A stretch of DNA of 64,000 nucleotides from Rhodomicrobium lacus (GTDB lineage: Bacteria; Pseudomonadota; Alphaproteobacteria; Rhizobiales; Rhodomicrobiaceae), in contig NZ_RZNF01000012.1 in the NCBI RefSeq assembly GCF_003992725.1, positions 868,001 through 932,000 on the forward strand, read 5' to 3'. The position numbers were made by a program, and so were the translations under genes. Positions 15,129-23,045 of the stretch are shown here, piece by piece; the first letter of the stretch is position 1; each line of letters starts with the position of its first letter. The notes beneath the pieces are model-generated. The model worked only from the letters and a program-made list of their open reading frames with translations. It had not been told where the DNA came from and made no database searches.

Positions 15129-15502
15129 TATAACATCGGTTGTTCGTTACGGCACACGCCTGGCATCGTCGCGAACATCATTTCGATGCGCGCCACTTTC
15201 TCGTCTTGCGTCTCAGGGTGTTCGACTGCCTGCGGAAAGCGGCCCGCGATAGAGGCGGTCAGCTCGTAAAATGTTGACTGCCAGAACGTGTCAGGCGGCC
15301 AGCCCAGGCGCGCCGCCGCACCGATCAGGTCGCCCCAATCGATGAAGCGGCCGGACGAGGGTCCGGCGCGGACGGCCCGTCTTCCGCCACGGCAAGCCGT
15401 TCGGCGAGGCGCTCCTCGCCAACGAAGAAGTTCGAGATGAGACGTGCCACATCCTGCATGGCGCGCATTGGGCCGACCGCGAGAATGTGCGCCTCGATCA
15501 CG
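15128..15502 (-). CDS. Tail assembly chaperone, -1 frame extension without a start codon
   Basis: The minus-strand frame is open from 15502 to a TAG at 15130-15128 and contains no ATG, GTG or TTG upstream of its conserved part. From about 15355 on it encodes RFIDWGDLIGAAARLGWPPD and TFWQSTFYELTASIAGRF, the W-P-P-xx-FW-xx-T-xxEL pattern of gene-transfer-agent-type tail assembly chaperones. It lies in the -1 frame relative to the gene at 15325-15729, so it is probably made as a frameshift fusion, as in many long-tailed phages. No textbook slippery heptamer was found. Confidence 0.6.
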   Translation of the reverse strand, partial: RDRGAHSRGRPNARHAGCGTSHLELLRWRGAPRRTACRGGRRAVRAGPSSGRFIDWGDLIGAAARLGWPPDTFWQSTFYELTASIAGRFPQAVEHPETQDEKVARIEMMFATMPGVCRNEQPML

Positions 15503-15729
15503 TCACGACGGCACATTCCCCAAAGTGCCTCCTCGTAGACGGCGGCAATCTGGGTGACGGGCAGGCGTGCGACCGTGACGCCGTCTGCCACGATGGCGCG
15601 GAGAACATCGCCCATCGGGCCGCATCGCTCCTCAATGCGACGGGCGAGATCGAAGGTGCGGCGAACGTGGTACGTAATACCCGCTACCTCGAAGATTTCG
15701 GCGTGCGCGCCGTGCTGCTCACCGCTCAT
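15325..15729 (-). CDS. Tail assembly chaperone, zero-frame product
   Basis: 134 residues. The ATG shares one base with the major-tail-protein stop (TGATG). The protein has an early beta part (ITYHVRRTFDLARRIEERCG) and helices (IAAVYEEALWGMCRRDVI), as in gene-transfer-agent-type chaperones encoded between the major tail protein and the tape measure. The last 60 residues overlap the -1 frame that carries a second chaperone domain, consistent with the G/GT-type frameshift pair that coats the tape measure during tail assembly. Confidence 0.72.
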   Translation of the reverse strand: MSGEQHGAHAEIFEVAGITYHVRRTFDLARRIEERCGPMGDVLRAIVADGVTVARLPVTQIAAVYEEALWGMCRRDVIEAHILAVGPMRAMQDVARLISNFFVGEERLAERLAVAEDGPSAPDPRPAASSIGAT

Positions 15730-16172
15730 CAGGCAGCCGCCGTGAATTGCGTCGGGCCGTCGACAGAGATCGTGGCCTTGAACGGGATCACGTCATCGAC
15801 CTTGCTGCTCGCGGGGGCGTAAGACAGCACCTGCGCGAAGAACGAGAACGACGAGTTGTTCGTGCCCTTCGAGTCCGCCAGCTCGACGCGAAACCCGAAC
15901 GCGGAATCGCTGTTGACGGCTCCAGCCAACAGGCGTTGGCCCGGATCGCTCGGGCGAAACTGGCCTGAAATCGTGATCTGACCGCCGTCTTTCAGCCCCT
16001 TGATGCGCCGCCGCCAGGTGTCGGACAGCGCCGTGACATCGATTTCCTTCCGCGTCGGCAGCCCGAAACCGGACAAATCGTTGACACCGTCAACCAGCAC
16101 CGTTGCCGCGCCGCCCGGCGCAGCCGAAATCAGGAGCTTGAGCCCCGCGTTTTTTACTGCCGTTCCCGGCAT
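15729..16172 (-). CDS. Major tail protein
   Basis: 147 residues from the ATG at 16172, which has AGGAGG five bases upstream; a longer start is less well placed. The sequence (VNDLSGFGLPTRKEIDVTALSD, then RRRIKGLKDGGQITISG) follows the pattern of siphophage tail-tube subunits: an early strand, a DVTALSD-type turn and a G-Q-I-xI-SG strand. Position before the chaperones and after the tail completion protein agrees. Confidence 0.86.
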   Translation of the reverse strand: MPGTAVKNAGLKLLISAAPGGAATVLVDGVNDLSGFGLPTRKEIDVTALSDTWRRRIKGLKDGGQITISGQFRPSDPGQRLLAGAVNSDSAFGFRVELADSKGTNNSSFSFFAQVLSYAPASSKVDDVIPFKATISVDGPTQFTAAA

Positions 16173-16236
16173 GGTCGCCTCCTGTTGTGAAAATAACTGC
16201 CGCACGAACTGTTCGAAAATTCCGAAGAGTTGCCCG

Positions 16237-16632
16237 CTAATCCTGTACGAGCACGCGCACCGTCACCGCCCCCATTTGCGTCACGCCATCGGCGTCGCGG
16301 CGCGTTTCCTCCGCCGTGATCTGGCAGAGCACCGCGGCGCCCGCCGCCAGCGTGAGCGGCTTGTCGTGGAGCGCCTCGCGGATCGAGGCGATGATGCCGA
16401 GCACCTCTTTCTTGCCGCGATAGCTGCTCCAGACGCCGAGCCAGACGGTGTGCTGCGCGAAGTCGCCCGAAAGCGGCGCACCCGGCGCGTGCGGCAGCGT
16501 CTGATGCGCCTGAAACTCGACGAACGGGAACGGCACATCCTGCGGCGCGTCGTCGTAAACCGCGACCGGTGCGAGCGCCGTCGTCAGCGCGTCGAACAGC
16601 GCTTTGTGAACCTCCAGCTCGCGCGCCGGCAT
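16237..16632 (-). CDS. Tail completion/terminator protein (DUF3168-like)
   Basis: 131 residues from the ATG overlapping the upstream stop. It starts with LEVHKALFDALTTALAPVAVYDD and continues with FVEFQAHQT, the layout of DUF3168 proteins, which form the tail terminator ring in HK97-like phages. It sits between the gp10-type connector genes and the major tail protein, the usual place. Confidence 0.78.
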   Translation of the reverse strand: MPARELEVHKALFDALTTALAPVAVYDDAPQDVPFPFVEFQAHQTLPHAPGAPLSGDFAQHTVWLGVWSSYRGKKEVLGIIASIREALHDKPLTLAAGAAVLCQITAEETRRDADGVTQMGAVTVRVLVQD

Positions 16633-16925
16633 CAGGCGGCCAGCGCTTCGGCGTTGATTTCGGTCGCGAGCTGCTGCAGCTCGTCCGTGGTGCACTCGGC
16701 GAGGGCCGCGTCGAGCGCGGCGCTCAGCGCGCGCCAGGCGTCATAGAGCGCGTTGCCCTGCTGATTGATGTCGTCGAACGTGGGGCGATAGCGCTCGCGG
16801 ATCGCGTCGATTTCCGCCTCCATGGCGCGCCATTCGGCGTTCCGGCGCTCGTCGAGGGCGCTCTGCGCCGCCTGATTTGCGTCCATTTCAGACTGGATTG
16901 CCTGCACGGTTTCAAGCGCCGCCAT
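16632..16925 (-). CDS. Small coiled-coil protein in the connector cluster
   Basis: 97 residues. The start at 16925 has AGGAG eight bases upstream; an ATG at 16931 overlapping the previous stop is the alternative. Almost entirely helical and acidic (DERRNAEWRAMEAEIDAIR). No known family. It lies between the gp10-like and tail-terminator genes, where extra small genes are not typical. Confidence 0.55.
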   Translation of the reverse strand: MAALETVQAIQSEMDANQAAQSALDERRNAEWRAMEAEIDAIRERYRPTFDDINQQGNALYDAWRALSAALDAALAECTTDELQQLATEINAEALAA

Positions 16926-16927
16926 GA

Positions 16928-17389
16928 TCATGTCTCCTGTAGGGCGGCCCGCACAGCCGCTGCGATGAGTGCTTTGACGCGGGGCCTCGCCGCCTCAACG
17001 GCGGGCCGGAAAAAAGGATGCGCGGGGCGGGGCGGCACCATGCGCTTCATGCGGCGCGTGCTCACCTTTCCGCCCTTGCCTATTTTCGTGACGCGTTTGT
17101 CACCCTTTTTGTAGCCCTTGGTGCCGTATTCCACCCACGCCGCGTAGTGCGCCAGCTCGCGCAGGTCTTTGGTGATGAGCCCGACCTTCCAGACGGACGC
17201 GGCGCGGAGGCGCGCCAGAGCAGCCGGGCTTGCGAATGCGTCGCGCAACTTGCCTGTCTTGACGGGCGCGCGGGCCACGATCTCGGCCTGCAGGATTTTT
17301 GCGGCCTCTTCCGTCGACGCCGCCATCGCCGCCGCGACGCGCTGTTTGGCCGCCCCGAAGCGGTCCGGGCCGCGCTTGATGTGGGACAC
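16928..17389 (-). CDS. HK97 gp10-like head-tail connector protein
   Basis: 153 residues. It contains ILQAEIVARAPVKTGKLRDA (about residues 32-51), the hallmark of the HK97 gp10 family, then HYAAWVEYGTKGYKKG and a C-terminal PAHPFFRPAVEA. These proteins act at the head-tail interface. Neighbours on both sides are connector genes. Confidence 0.87.
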   Translation of the reverse strand: MSHIKRGPDRFGAAKQRVAAAMAASTEEAAKILQAEIVARAPVKTGKLRDAFASPAALARLRAASVWKVGLITKDLRELAHYAAWVEYGTKGYKKGDKRVTKIGKGGKVSTRRMKRMVPPRPAHPFFRPAVEAARPRVKALIAAAVRAALQET

Positions 17390-17391
17390 GG

Positions 17392-17646
17392 TTATTCCCA
17401 GTCATCCGGGTTCAGCTCGCTCGGCATCTGATCGAGCTCCTCGTCCGTGACTCCGGACCGATCAACGACCTCCCAGCCACGACTGGTCAATTTGGAATAG
17501 TCCTCTTCGAGGTCCGCGCCTTGCTCGGCCAGTTGATCCTTTTTGCGCTGCAGATCGAGATAGCGGTCGCGCAAGTCTGCGAGCTGATCGAGTTCTGAAT
17601 TCACGTCGAGCGCTTGAGGGCGCTGCTTCAGGGCTGCAGCCGGCAT
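17392..17646 (-). CDS. Small acidic coiled-coil protein
   Basis: 84 residues from the ATG that overlaps the upstream stop (TGATG). The N-terminal half is a likely coiled coil (ELDQLADLRDRYLDLQRKKD), followed by a short RGWEVVD segment and an acidic tail ending DDWE. The next gene upstream encodes a protein of the same design (GWRVVND), and two more similar ones lie at 24830-25512. No known family. Confidence 0.6.
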   Translation of the reverse strand: MPAAALKQRPQALDVNSELDQLADLRDRYLDLQRKKDQLAEQGADLEEDYSKLTSRGWEVVDRSGVTDEELDQMPSELNPDDWE

Positions 17647-17915
17647 CAATCGTCATCCTCGTCGCTATCGGACCACTCCGGTGGAGTGAGACCGTCCATC
17701 AATTCACGGGGAGATGGCCTGTCCTCGTATGGCTCGTCTTCGATTTTGCCGAGGATGTCGTTCACGACGCGCCAGCCGGTGTCCCGCAACTGCTGCGCCT
17801 CCTCGTCGATCTCGTCGATTTGCTCGGAGATGCGCCAGAATTCCTCTCGATTTTTTCGGGCCTCGTCGCGCAGCGAGGTCAGCTCCGAAATCATCCGGTC
17901 GTACTCACGGCTCAT
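17646..17915 (-). CDS. Small acidic coiled-coil protein
   Basis: 89 residues, coupled by four-base overlap to the head-tail adaptor gene. An N-terminal coiled coil (MISELTSLRDEARKNREEFW) leads to a TGWRVVND segment and a very acidic C-terminus (SDSDEDDD). It resembles its neighbour at 17392. It could be a scaffold or chaperone for connector assembly; nothing in the sequence proves this. Confidence 0.6.
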   Translation of the reverse strand: MSREYDRMISELTSLRDEARKNREEFWRISEQIDEIDEEAQQLRDTGWRVVNDILGKIEDEPYEDRPSPRELMDGLTPPEWSDSDEDDD

Positions 17916-18244
17916 TGCGTAACCCCCGCTTCGGCGACGATGATCATCGTGAGGGCGCGCGCCGGGCCGCGCCGCAGCTCGCGGATGTTGAGGATTTCAT
18001 CGCCCCAGCGGATGCGCATGGACTCGGTGATGTCGCCGCGCCGATGCAGCGTGAACAGGTATGTGCGCGTGGCGCGCACGGCGCCCTGGTGGTCGCTTTC
18101 GCTGCCGCGCACGGCCTCGACCTTGGCGAAGGCGCGCGGCTGCACGGCGCGCCATTCGACGGTTTCGCCGCCGTAGCCGTCCGCCGTCGCGACGGGCGTC
18201 TCGAAGGTGAGCCGCTCGCTGAAATCGCCGCTCAAGCCACCCAT
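17912..18244 (-). CDS. Head-tail adaptor (head closure) protein
   Basis: 110 residues from the ATG at 18244. The pattern LTFETPVATADGYGGETVEW, then a central region ending TRTYLFTLHRRGDITESMRI and a final RWGDEILNIREL, is that of the phage head-tail joining family (SPP1 gp16-like). Its place after the connector at 18437 fits. Confidence 0.83.
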   Translation of the reverse strand: MGGLSGDFSERLTFETPVATADGYGGETVEWRAVQPRAFAKVEAVRGSESDHQGAVRATRTYLFTLHRRGDITESMRIRWGDEILNIRELRRGPARALTMIIVAEAGVTQ

Positions 18245-18411
18245 TGACGGCTCCCACCGATTTCGCGGTGAGCGATCAGCCGCAAAAGGATACTCTCGAC
18301 AGTGCCTCCAGCCCAGAATGCGGCGAAGAGATACCAGCCGACAGCCATCAGGACGGTGATCAATACGATATCCATCGCGAGCCCGAGCGGGCTGAAGCGC
18401 AAACACTTCAT
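18232..18411 (-). CDS. Small single-span membrane protein (59 residues)
   Basis: A short frame in the gap between two connector genes: ATG at 18411, TGA at 18232-18234, overlapping the start of the adaptor gene by 13 bases. Residues 14-36 form one strong membrane segment (DIVLITVLMAVGWYLFAAFW), followed by a basic amphipathic tail (ILLRLIAHREIGGSRQ). The ribosome site (GAGA) is weak. Without this gene the operon would have a 192-bp hole, so it is probably real. Function unknown. Confidence 0.55.
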   Translation of the reverse strand: MKCLRFSPLGLAMDIVLITVLMAVGWYLFAAFWAGGTVESILLRLIAHREIGGSRQWVA

Positions 18412-18436
18412 CGATTTTTCTCGGCGTTGGAGGTTG

Positions 18437-19024
18437 TCAGAAACCGGAAATGCGGTGCTGCGAGAGGAGCGCGTCGCAGGCGAAGCCGAAGCCGCCCTTG
18501 AGATCGTTGCCCGCCTCGCGGTTGACGTAGTGCATGCCGACGATCAGTTTCGCGGCCTGCCGGATGCCGAGCGGGATCTGCGCCGGCGTGTCGCCGTAGC
18601 CCGCCACAAACGCGACGCGCACCGCGTGCGGGTGCGCGGCTGTGCCGGGCCAACGGGTGACGGGCAAAATATGCCCCTGAAGGCACGCGGTTTCGACCGC
18701 GTACGCCTCAGGGTCGAGCGTCTGAAGCGTGCCCGCAGCGTCGAGATATTTGACGCTCGTGACCGATTGCAGGGGCGGCATGGGCAGGCACAGCGCGGCG
18801 CCACACTCCGGAAAAGCATGGACGCGATACTCGAAACTCTGCGTGAGGAGCGCGCGCCCGAGATAGCCGCCGCGCCCGTTGAATCCTTCGAGGTATTCGG
18901 TCGCGAGCTGCACATAGTCGGCAAGGAGCGCGTCTTCGTCATCGATCGTGATGCGCAACTGCGCTTTTGCATCGGCGACGGTGAGAATTTGCCCGGTCGG
19001 GGCCTGAGTGCGAACAAGGTACAT
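18437..19024 (-). CDS. Head-tail connector protein (gp6-like)
   Basis: 195 residues from the ATG at 19024, which follows GGAG at good distance. It has LTVADAKAQLRITIDDEDAL near the N-terminus and LGIRQAAKLIVGMHYVNREA near the end, the typical start and end of HK97 gp6-type adaptor proteins that dock under the portal. Confidence 0.84.
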   Translation of the reverse strand: MYLVRTQAPTGQILTVADAKAQLRITIDDEDALLADYVQLATEYLEGFNGRGGYLGRALLTQSFEYRVHAFPECGAALCLPMPPLQSVTSVKYLDAAGTLQTLDPEAYAVETACLQGHILPVTRWPGTAAHPHAVRVAFVAGYGDTPAQIPLGIRQAAKLIVGMHYVNREAGNDLKGGFGFACDALLSQHRISGF

Positions 19025-19107
19025 GGGCGAGGCTCCGGGAGATGAGCGCGGCCGGGAGAGAGCACCGGCCGCGCGGACGCATGACAACTGGGGGACGGAG
19101 GAACGGG

Positions 19108-19575
19108 TTAGCTGACCGGCGAAAGGCTCGGATCGGAGAGACGCACGAAAACCGACGACAGCGGGACGCCGCCGGTAAAGGTGCCGGTCGCTTCGAGATC
19201 GATTGTCACGTAACGCTTGTTGCCGACGTAACCGATTTTGTAGATGCCTGCGGCCTCGGCCGGGGAGTCGATGGCCTTTACGATGCCGCTCGACACAGTC
19301 GCCTCGATGTCGCCGACGAGATCGTCCGCTGTCACAGCCGCTTGGCCGGAGCCGGACGCGTCGCTGTGCTGGAGGATGAGTTCGAGCTTGAGCGCGTTGG
19401 AAAGCGTATCTGACGCATTTTCGGCGTTGACCGCGAAAACGATGTCCATCGCGCGATAGATCACGCCGTTCTGGATGCGGTCCACCTCGACGGCGGTTTG
19501 ATCGGCCGGTGCTACGCCGTTGAACACGGCGATATATTTCGACTCGGCGACGCGATTTCGGGATGCAGAGCCCAT
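19108..19575 (-). CDS. Virion structural protein following the capsid gene
   Basis: 155 residues. The pattern YIAVFNGVAPADQTAVEVD, then LELILQHSDASGSGQAAV and GIYKIGYVGNKRYVTIDLEA, is that of beta-rich proteins encoded right after HK97-type capsid genes in alphaproteobacterial phages; these are thought to be head decoration or head-fibre proteins. No catalytic motifs. Confidence 0.65.
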   Translation of the reverse strand: MGSASRNRVAESKYIAVFNGVAPADQTAVEVDRIQNGVIYRAMDIVFAVNAENASDTLSNALKLELILQHSDASGSGQAAVTADDLVGDIEATVSSGIVKAIDSPAEAAGIYKIGYVGNKRYVTIDLEATGTFTGGVPLSSVFVRLSDPSLSPVS

Positions 19576-19601
19576 GGGAGATCCTTGTTTTTTCGGGATG
19601 G

Positions 19602-19674
19602 AAGCCGGGCGGTTGGGTTATGAGCCGCCGCCCGGCTTTGGCGCGCGCGATGGCTGCGCCTGTTCAGCGCAGCC
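19602..19674 (-). promoter_or_regulatory. Two strong hairpins just after the capsid gene
   Basis: The 99-bp gap after the capsid stop holds two stems on the mRNA: GGCTGCGC/GCGCAGCC (19652-19674, 8 bp) and AAGCCGGGCGG/CCGCCCGGCTT (19602-19638, 11 bp). No T run follows on the transcribed strand, so they are unlikely to be full terminators. They could stabilise the 3' end of the capsid message or reduce read-through. Confidence 0.6.
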
Positions 19675-21021
19675 TTACGCCTCGCACTTCAGGAACTTCA
19701 TGTGCTCGAAGCTCTGCACGCCGCCGCCGTAGCGCTTCGTCGTGTAGAACTTGACGAAGCCCTTCCGCGTGAGGTTATCGCGCGTCATCGTCACGCCCTT
19801 ACGGTCGAGGATCAGATAGGTCCGCGCGAAATCGCCGAACGCAATGGGGAATTTATTCGCACCGAGGGTCGGCATGAAATCGTCGAAATCAATCGGATAA
19901 CCGAGCAAAGTCGGCTGCAACACCCCGCCTTGGAAGCTCTGTTCCCAGAGATATTCGCCCGTCGTCAGCTTGAACTTACGGACCTGCGCTGCCGTGGTGC
20001 GGTGCATCAGCCAGCGAGAACTTTTGAGCGACGCGGATTTGAGGCAATAGAGCACGTCAAGGAACACGTCCGAGGGGCTCGACGCCGCGAATCCCGTGGC
20101 ACCGCCGGTTTTGACATAGCCGACCTTGCCGTAATCAGCCGATGCGTCGTAATCGCCGTAGCCCGCCTGCGCCTTGACCGGCACGGTGAGCAGACCTTGC
20201 GGCTCACTTGTTCCATTTCCCAAGAGGAACGTTCGCGCCTCATCGTCCCTATATGCGATTTCCAATTCGCTGCGTATCCACCCTTCGATGTCAAAATTTG
20301 CATCTTCGAGGAGAATTTCCGTAATGATCGGCTGCGCATAGCGCTCGTGTACTTGAAACTCCAACTTGCGCAGGCGCGACATATCGGTTTCGCCGCGATC
20401 ATCAAGCTCACCGACGTTGGAGACGTTCGTGCCCCCGATGCTTGCCATCTTGGCAAGTTTTTGGGTCGTTACGCTGCGCACAGAGGCGAGTGAGCGCATT
20501 ACCGTGTCCGTTTCGAGCACGCGCTCAATACCGGTCTCCCATTCCTCGGGCACGAGAAAGCCGCCGCGATCCACGTCAAACGTGGAAGCTGCGCGGGCTT
20601 GCGGAGTAATGCTTTCGAGCTTGCCGGTCGCGCCCTTGCGCATGAAGGCGAAAAACTCGCCCTTGTACTCGGTTTCCTGCTTACTCGTGCCCGGCCGCGC
20701 CGCTGCGGACGGCTTCGTGAGCTGACGCACGGCGTCCTCGGTGCGCGCCGCTTCATCGGCGAGACGATCTTCGCGGAGCTGCGCGAGGGGATCGCGACCG
20801 TTACGCTTTTCCAGCGCGGTCAGGCGCGTACCCACATCGTCGCGCAGCGCGGCGAGCGAACGGTTCATCTCGTCGATCGCAGCGCGCATGTCGCGATGGT
20901 GCGGACGCTCGGCGCGGGGCGCGCGCCGCTCGCCGTTACGAGCTGCCATTTCCGCGCTGATACGCTCGCGGGTTTCGCGCGAACGCGCGATGACATCCTG
21001 TGTCTCAGTTGCTTCGGGCAT
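19675..21021 (-). CDS. Major capsid protein, HK97 fold
   Basis: 448 residues. Residues 1-110 are a charged helical delta (scaffold) domain with coiled coil (MRAAIDEMNRSLAALRDDV). After it come the typical HK97 capsid motifs DRGGFLVPEEWETGIERVL, QPIITEILLEDANFDIEGW, FLLGNGTSEPQGLL and WLMHRTTAAQVRK. The upstream protease probably removes the delta domain. The ATG overlaps the protease gene by 17 bases. Confidence 0.94.
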   Translation of the reverse strand: MPEATETQDVIARSRETRERISAEMAARNGERRAPRAERPHHRDMRAAIDEMNRSLAALRDDVGTRLTALEKRNGRDPLAQLREDRLADEAARTEDAVRQLTKPSAAARPGTSKQETEYKGEFFAFMRKGATGKLESITPQARAASTFDVDRGGFLVPEEWETGIERVLETDTVMRSLASVRSVTTQKLAKMASIGGTNVSNVGELDDRGETDMSRLRKLEFQVHERYAQPIITEILLEDANFDIEGWIRSELEIAYRDDEARTFLLGNGTSEPQGLLTVPVKAQAGYGDYDASADYGKVGYVKTGGATGFAASSPSDVFLDVLYCLKSASLKSSRWLMHRTTAAQVRKFKLTTGEYLWEQSFQGGVLQPTLLGYPIDFDDFMPTLGANKFPIAFGDFARTYLILDRKGVTMTRDNLTRKGFVKFYTTKRYGGGVQSFEHMKFLKCEA

Positions 21022-21760
21022 TCGCCCCTCCTCTTGTCATTCCCCGGAGCCTCGCCGCATTACTTCTGATCTGCCTCGCGAACTCCGCGACCGCCGAGGC
21101 GTCTTCATCACTCGACCGCCGCGACTGACGCGGCGATGGCGCTTGCGGCGCGGAGGCACGGGGCGAAACGCCCGGCATCAGCGCGTCACAGAACTTCTTC
21201 TGAACGGCGTCGGAGGCCGACAACCATGTTTCCCGGTCCATCATGGCGCGGATCTCATCCACGCCGAGGCCGGTGCGGGCGGCGTAGGTTTCAGCCATGC
21301 CTGCATCGATCTGTTCGAGCAGCACCGCCGTCTCGCGCAGCTCCTTCGCGTTGCCGCAGTCCATGCACCACGCGTTGTGGATCATGAAATGCGCGTTCGG
21401 GGCGATCTCGATGCGCGTTCCGGCCATCGCGATCACCGATGCGGCGGAACCCGCTACGCCAGTGATGCGCACGATGACGTTTCGACCGCTGGCGACGAGG
21501 TCATTGTAGATCGCGAGCCCGTCGAAGATGTCCCCGCCGGTCGAATTGATGCGCAGAACGATGTCCCCGGCGTCCGCCTGCGCCAGAGACTGACGAAAAG
21601 CGGCTGCCGAGATGCCGTTCGGGCCGATATCGCCGTAAATGTCGATCTCGTTGCCGCCAACGAAGGCGCGCACGGCGATTTTGGCCTCTGGAGCCGCTTC
21701 AGCGCGTTTACGGGCGAGGAAGCGCTTCGGGACGGCGGGAAATGAGGGCAGTTGGGGCAT
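21005..21760 (-). CDS. Prohead protease, ClpP (S14) type
   Basis: 251 residues. Residues 35-190 are a ClpP-like domain with INSTGGDIFDGLAIYN, nucleophile Ser in GVAGSAASVIAMAG, His in HFMIHNAW and a following Asp-containing helix. The last 60 residues are Ser/Arg/Ala-rich and low in structure. Encoded between portal and capsid, it would cut the capsid delta domain. The gene begins 53 bases inside the portal gene. Confidence 0.92.
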   Translation of the reverse strand: MPQLPSFPAVPKRFLARKRAEAAPEAKIAVRAFVGGNEIDIYGDIGPNGISAAAFRQSLAQADAGDIVLRINSTGGDIFDGLAIYNDLVASGRNVIVRITGVAGSAASVIAMAGTRIEIAPNAHFMIHNAWCMDCGNAKELRETAVLLEQIDAGMAETYAARTGLGVDEIRAMMDRETWLSASDAVQKKFCDALMPGVSPRASAPQAPSPRQSRRSSDEDASAVAEFARQIRSNAARLRGMTRGGANARSN

Positions 21761-23045
21761 TTTTTGCCTCGCCTTGAGTTTGCGGTTTCTGATCCACGCG
21801 CTTCACGGGCACGCCGTAGTCGTCGCCGCCCTCGTCCTCGCGCGGGTTCATGCCCAGCTCGGCGCGGATCTCGTTCGGGTTCATCGCTTCGATCTCGCGC
21901 AATATCTTGTAGGCGGTGGCGCGGCTCTGCAGGTCGCCGCGGATGAGGCCGCGCAGGTCGCATGCGATCATGTGATTGGAACGTTCGGCTTCCGTGAGCA
22001 ACGAGACGGTCATCTGCTGGCCGACAACCTCTCCCCATGGATCGATTGTGTGCTGCACGAAGCCGATGGCCTGCTGTTCGATGCCCGAGCCCCACGACGT
22101 TGCCTTGTCCACGTCGCCGAGCATGTGCGGCGGCACCCCGAAATACATCGCGATTTCAGAGCGCTGGAATTTCCGCCCGTCGTAGAACTGCGTTTCCTCC
22201 GCGTTCCACGCCATCGGCGTCCAGTCCATACCATCTTCGAGGATGACCACCTTGTGAGCGTTGTCGGCGCCGGAATAGAGATCGCGCCAGCGCTTGCGAA
22301 AGCGCTCGAACGCTTCATCGTCGAAGTGGCCCTGATATTTCACGACACCGGACGGTGACGCTCCGTTCGCAAACAGCTTGGCGGCGAACCGTTCTTGCTG
22401 AATCGCAAGCCCCATCGCCTCGCGGGCGGAGTCGAGAAGGGAAACACCCATCACGCCGTCGAGACAAACGCCCCGCAGGTGCAGAATTTCCTCGTTGCGG
22501 AAGTATTGTGAGCCGCCCCGCGCCCAAGAATAGTGGTAGATCACGCCGAGTTCACCCGATGGCCCTGGCTCGAACACGTCATCAAGAGCCATGCGATCCG
22601 GGTGCAGCGGGATGAGTTCGACGAGCTTGTTGCCGGATCGGCGAACGAAGGTGTAGGAGTTGCCGCGCAGCAAGATATGAGCAACCATCATCTGCTTGAG
22701 CGTGAACGGCGCCATGCGATAGCGGTTTGGCTCGACGTTCAGCAGCAGCGACGCCGGATGATCGCGCACCGGAATGCGCGCGAGGTGTCCCTTCCGCTCT
22801 TCAAGGCGGTAGACCATGAACGGGCACTTCGCGAGCGCCTGACTGATGATGCGCACGCACCCGTAAACGGCAGGGATGCACAGGGCGTTCGCTTCGCCGA
22901 CGTAGACTCCGCTCGCCGTGCGCCGCGATTCCGCGATTTCCTTCACGAGATCAGCCGTCGTCATAGGCTTCGCCTGCCCCATCAGGACGCGCGTTGCGCC
23001 CTGCACGCGATGCCAGAGCGACGCGGCGGGATTTGATTTTGCCAT
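21708..23045 (-). CDS. Portal protein, HK97 family
   Basis: 445 residues from the ATG that shares one base with the terminase stop; an ATG at 23057 is possible. Motifs: ANALCIPAVYGCVRIISQALA, LLRGNSYTFVRRSG, HLRGVCLDGVMGVSLL, FANGASPSGVVKY and GVPPHMLGDVDKATSWGSG, all classic for HK97-type portals. It forms the dodecameric DNA entry ring. Confidence 0.94.
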   Translation of the reverse strand: MAKSNPAASLWHRVQGATRVLMGQAKPMTTADLVKEIAESRRTASGVYVGEANALCIPAVYGCVRIISQALAKCPFMVYRLEERKGHLARIPVRDHPASLLLNVEPNRYRMAPFTLKQMMVAHILLRGNSYTFVRRSGNKLVELIPLHPDRMALDDVFEPGPSGELGVIYHYSWARGGSQYFRNEEILHLRGVCLDGVMGVSLLDSAREAMGLAIQQERFAAKLFANGASPSGVVKYQGHFDDEAFERFRKRWRDLYSGADNAHKVVILEDGMDWTPMAWNAEETQFYDGRKFQRSEIAMYFGVPPHMLGDVDKATSWGSGIEQQAIGFVQHTIDPWGEVVGQQMTVSLLTEAERSNHMIACDLRGLIRGDLQSRATAYKILREIEAMNPNEIRAELGMNPREDEGGDDYGVPVKRVDQKPQTQGEAKNAPTALISRRPEALPRP

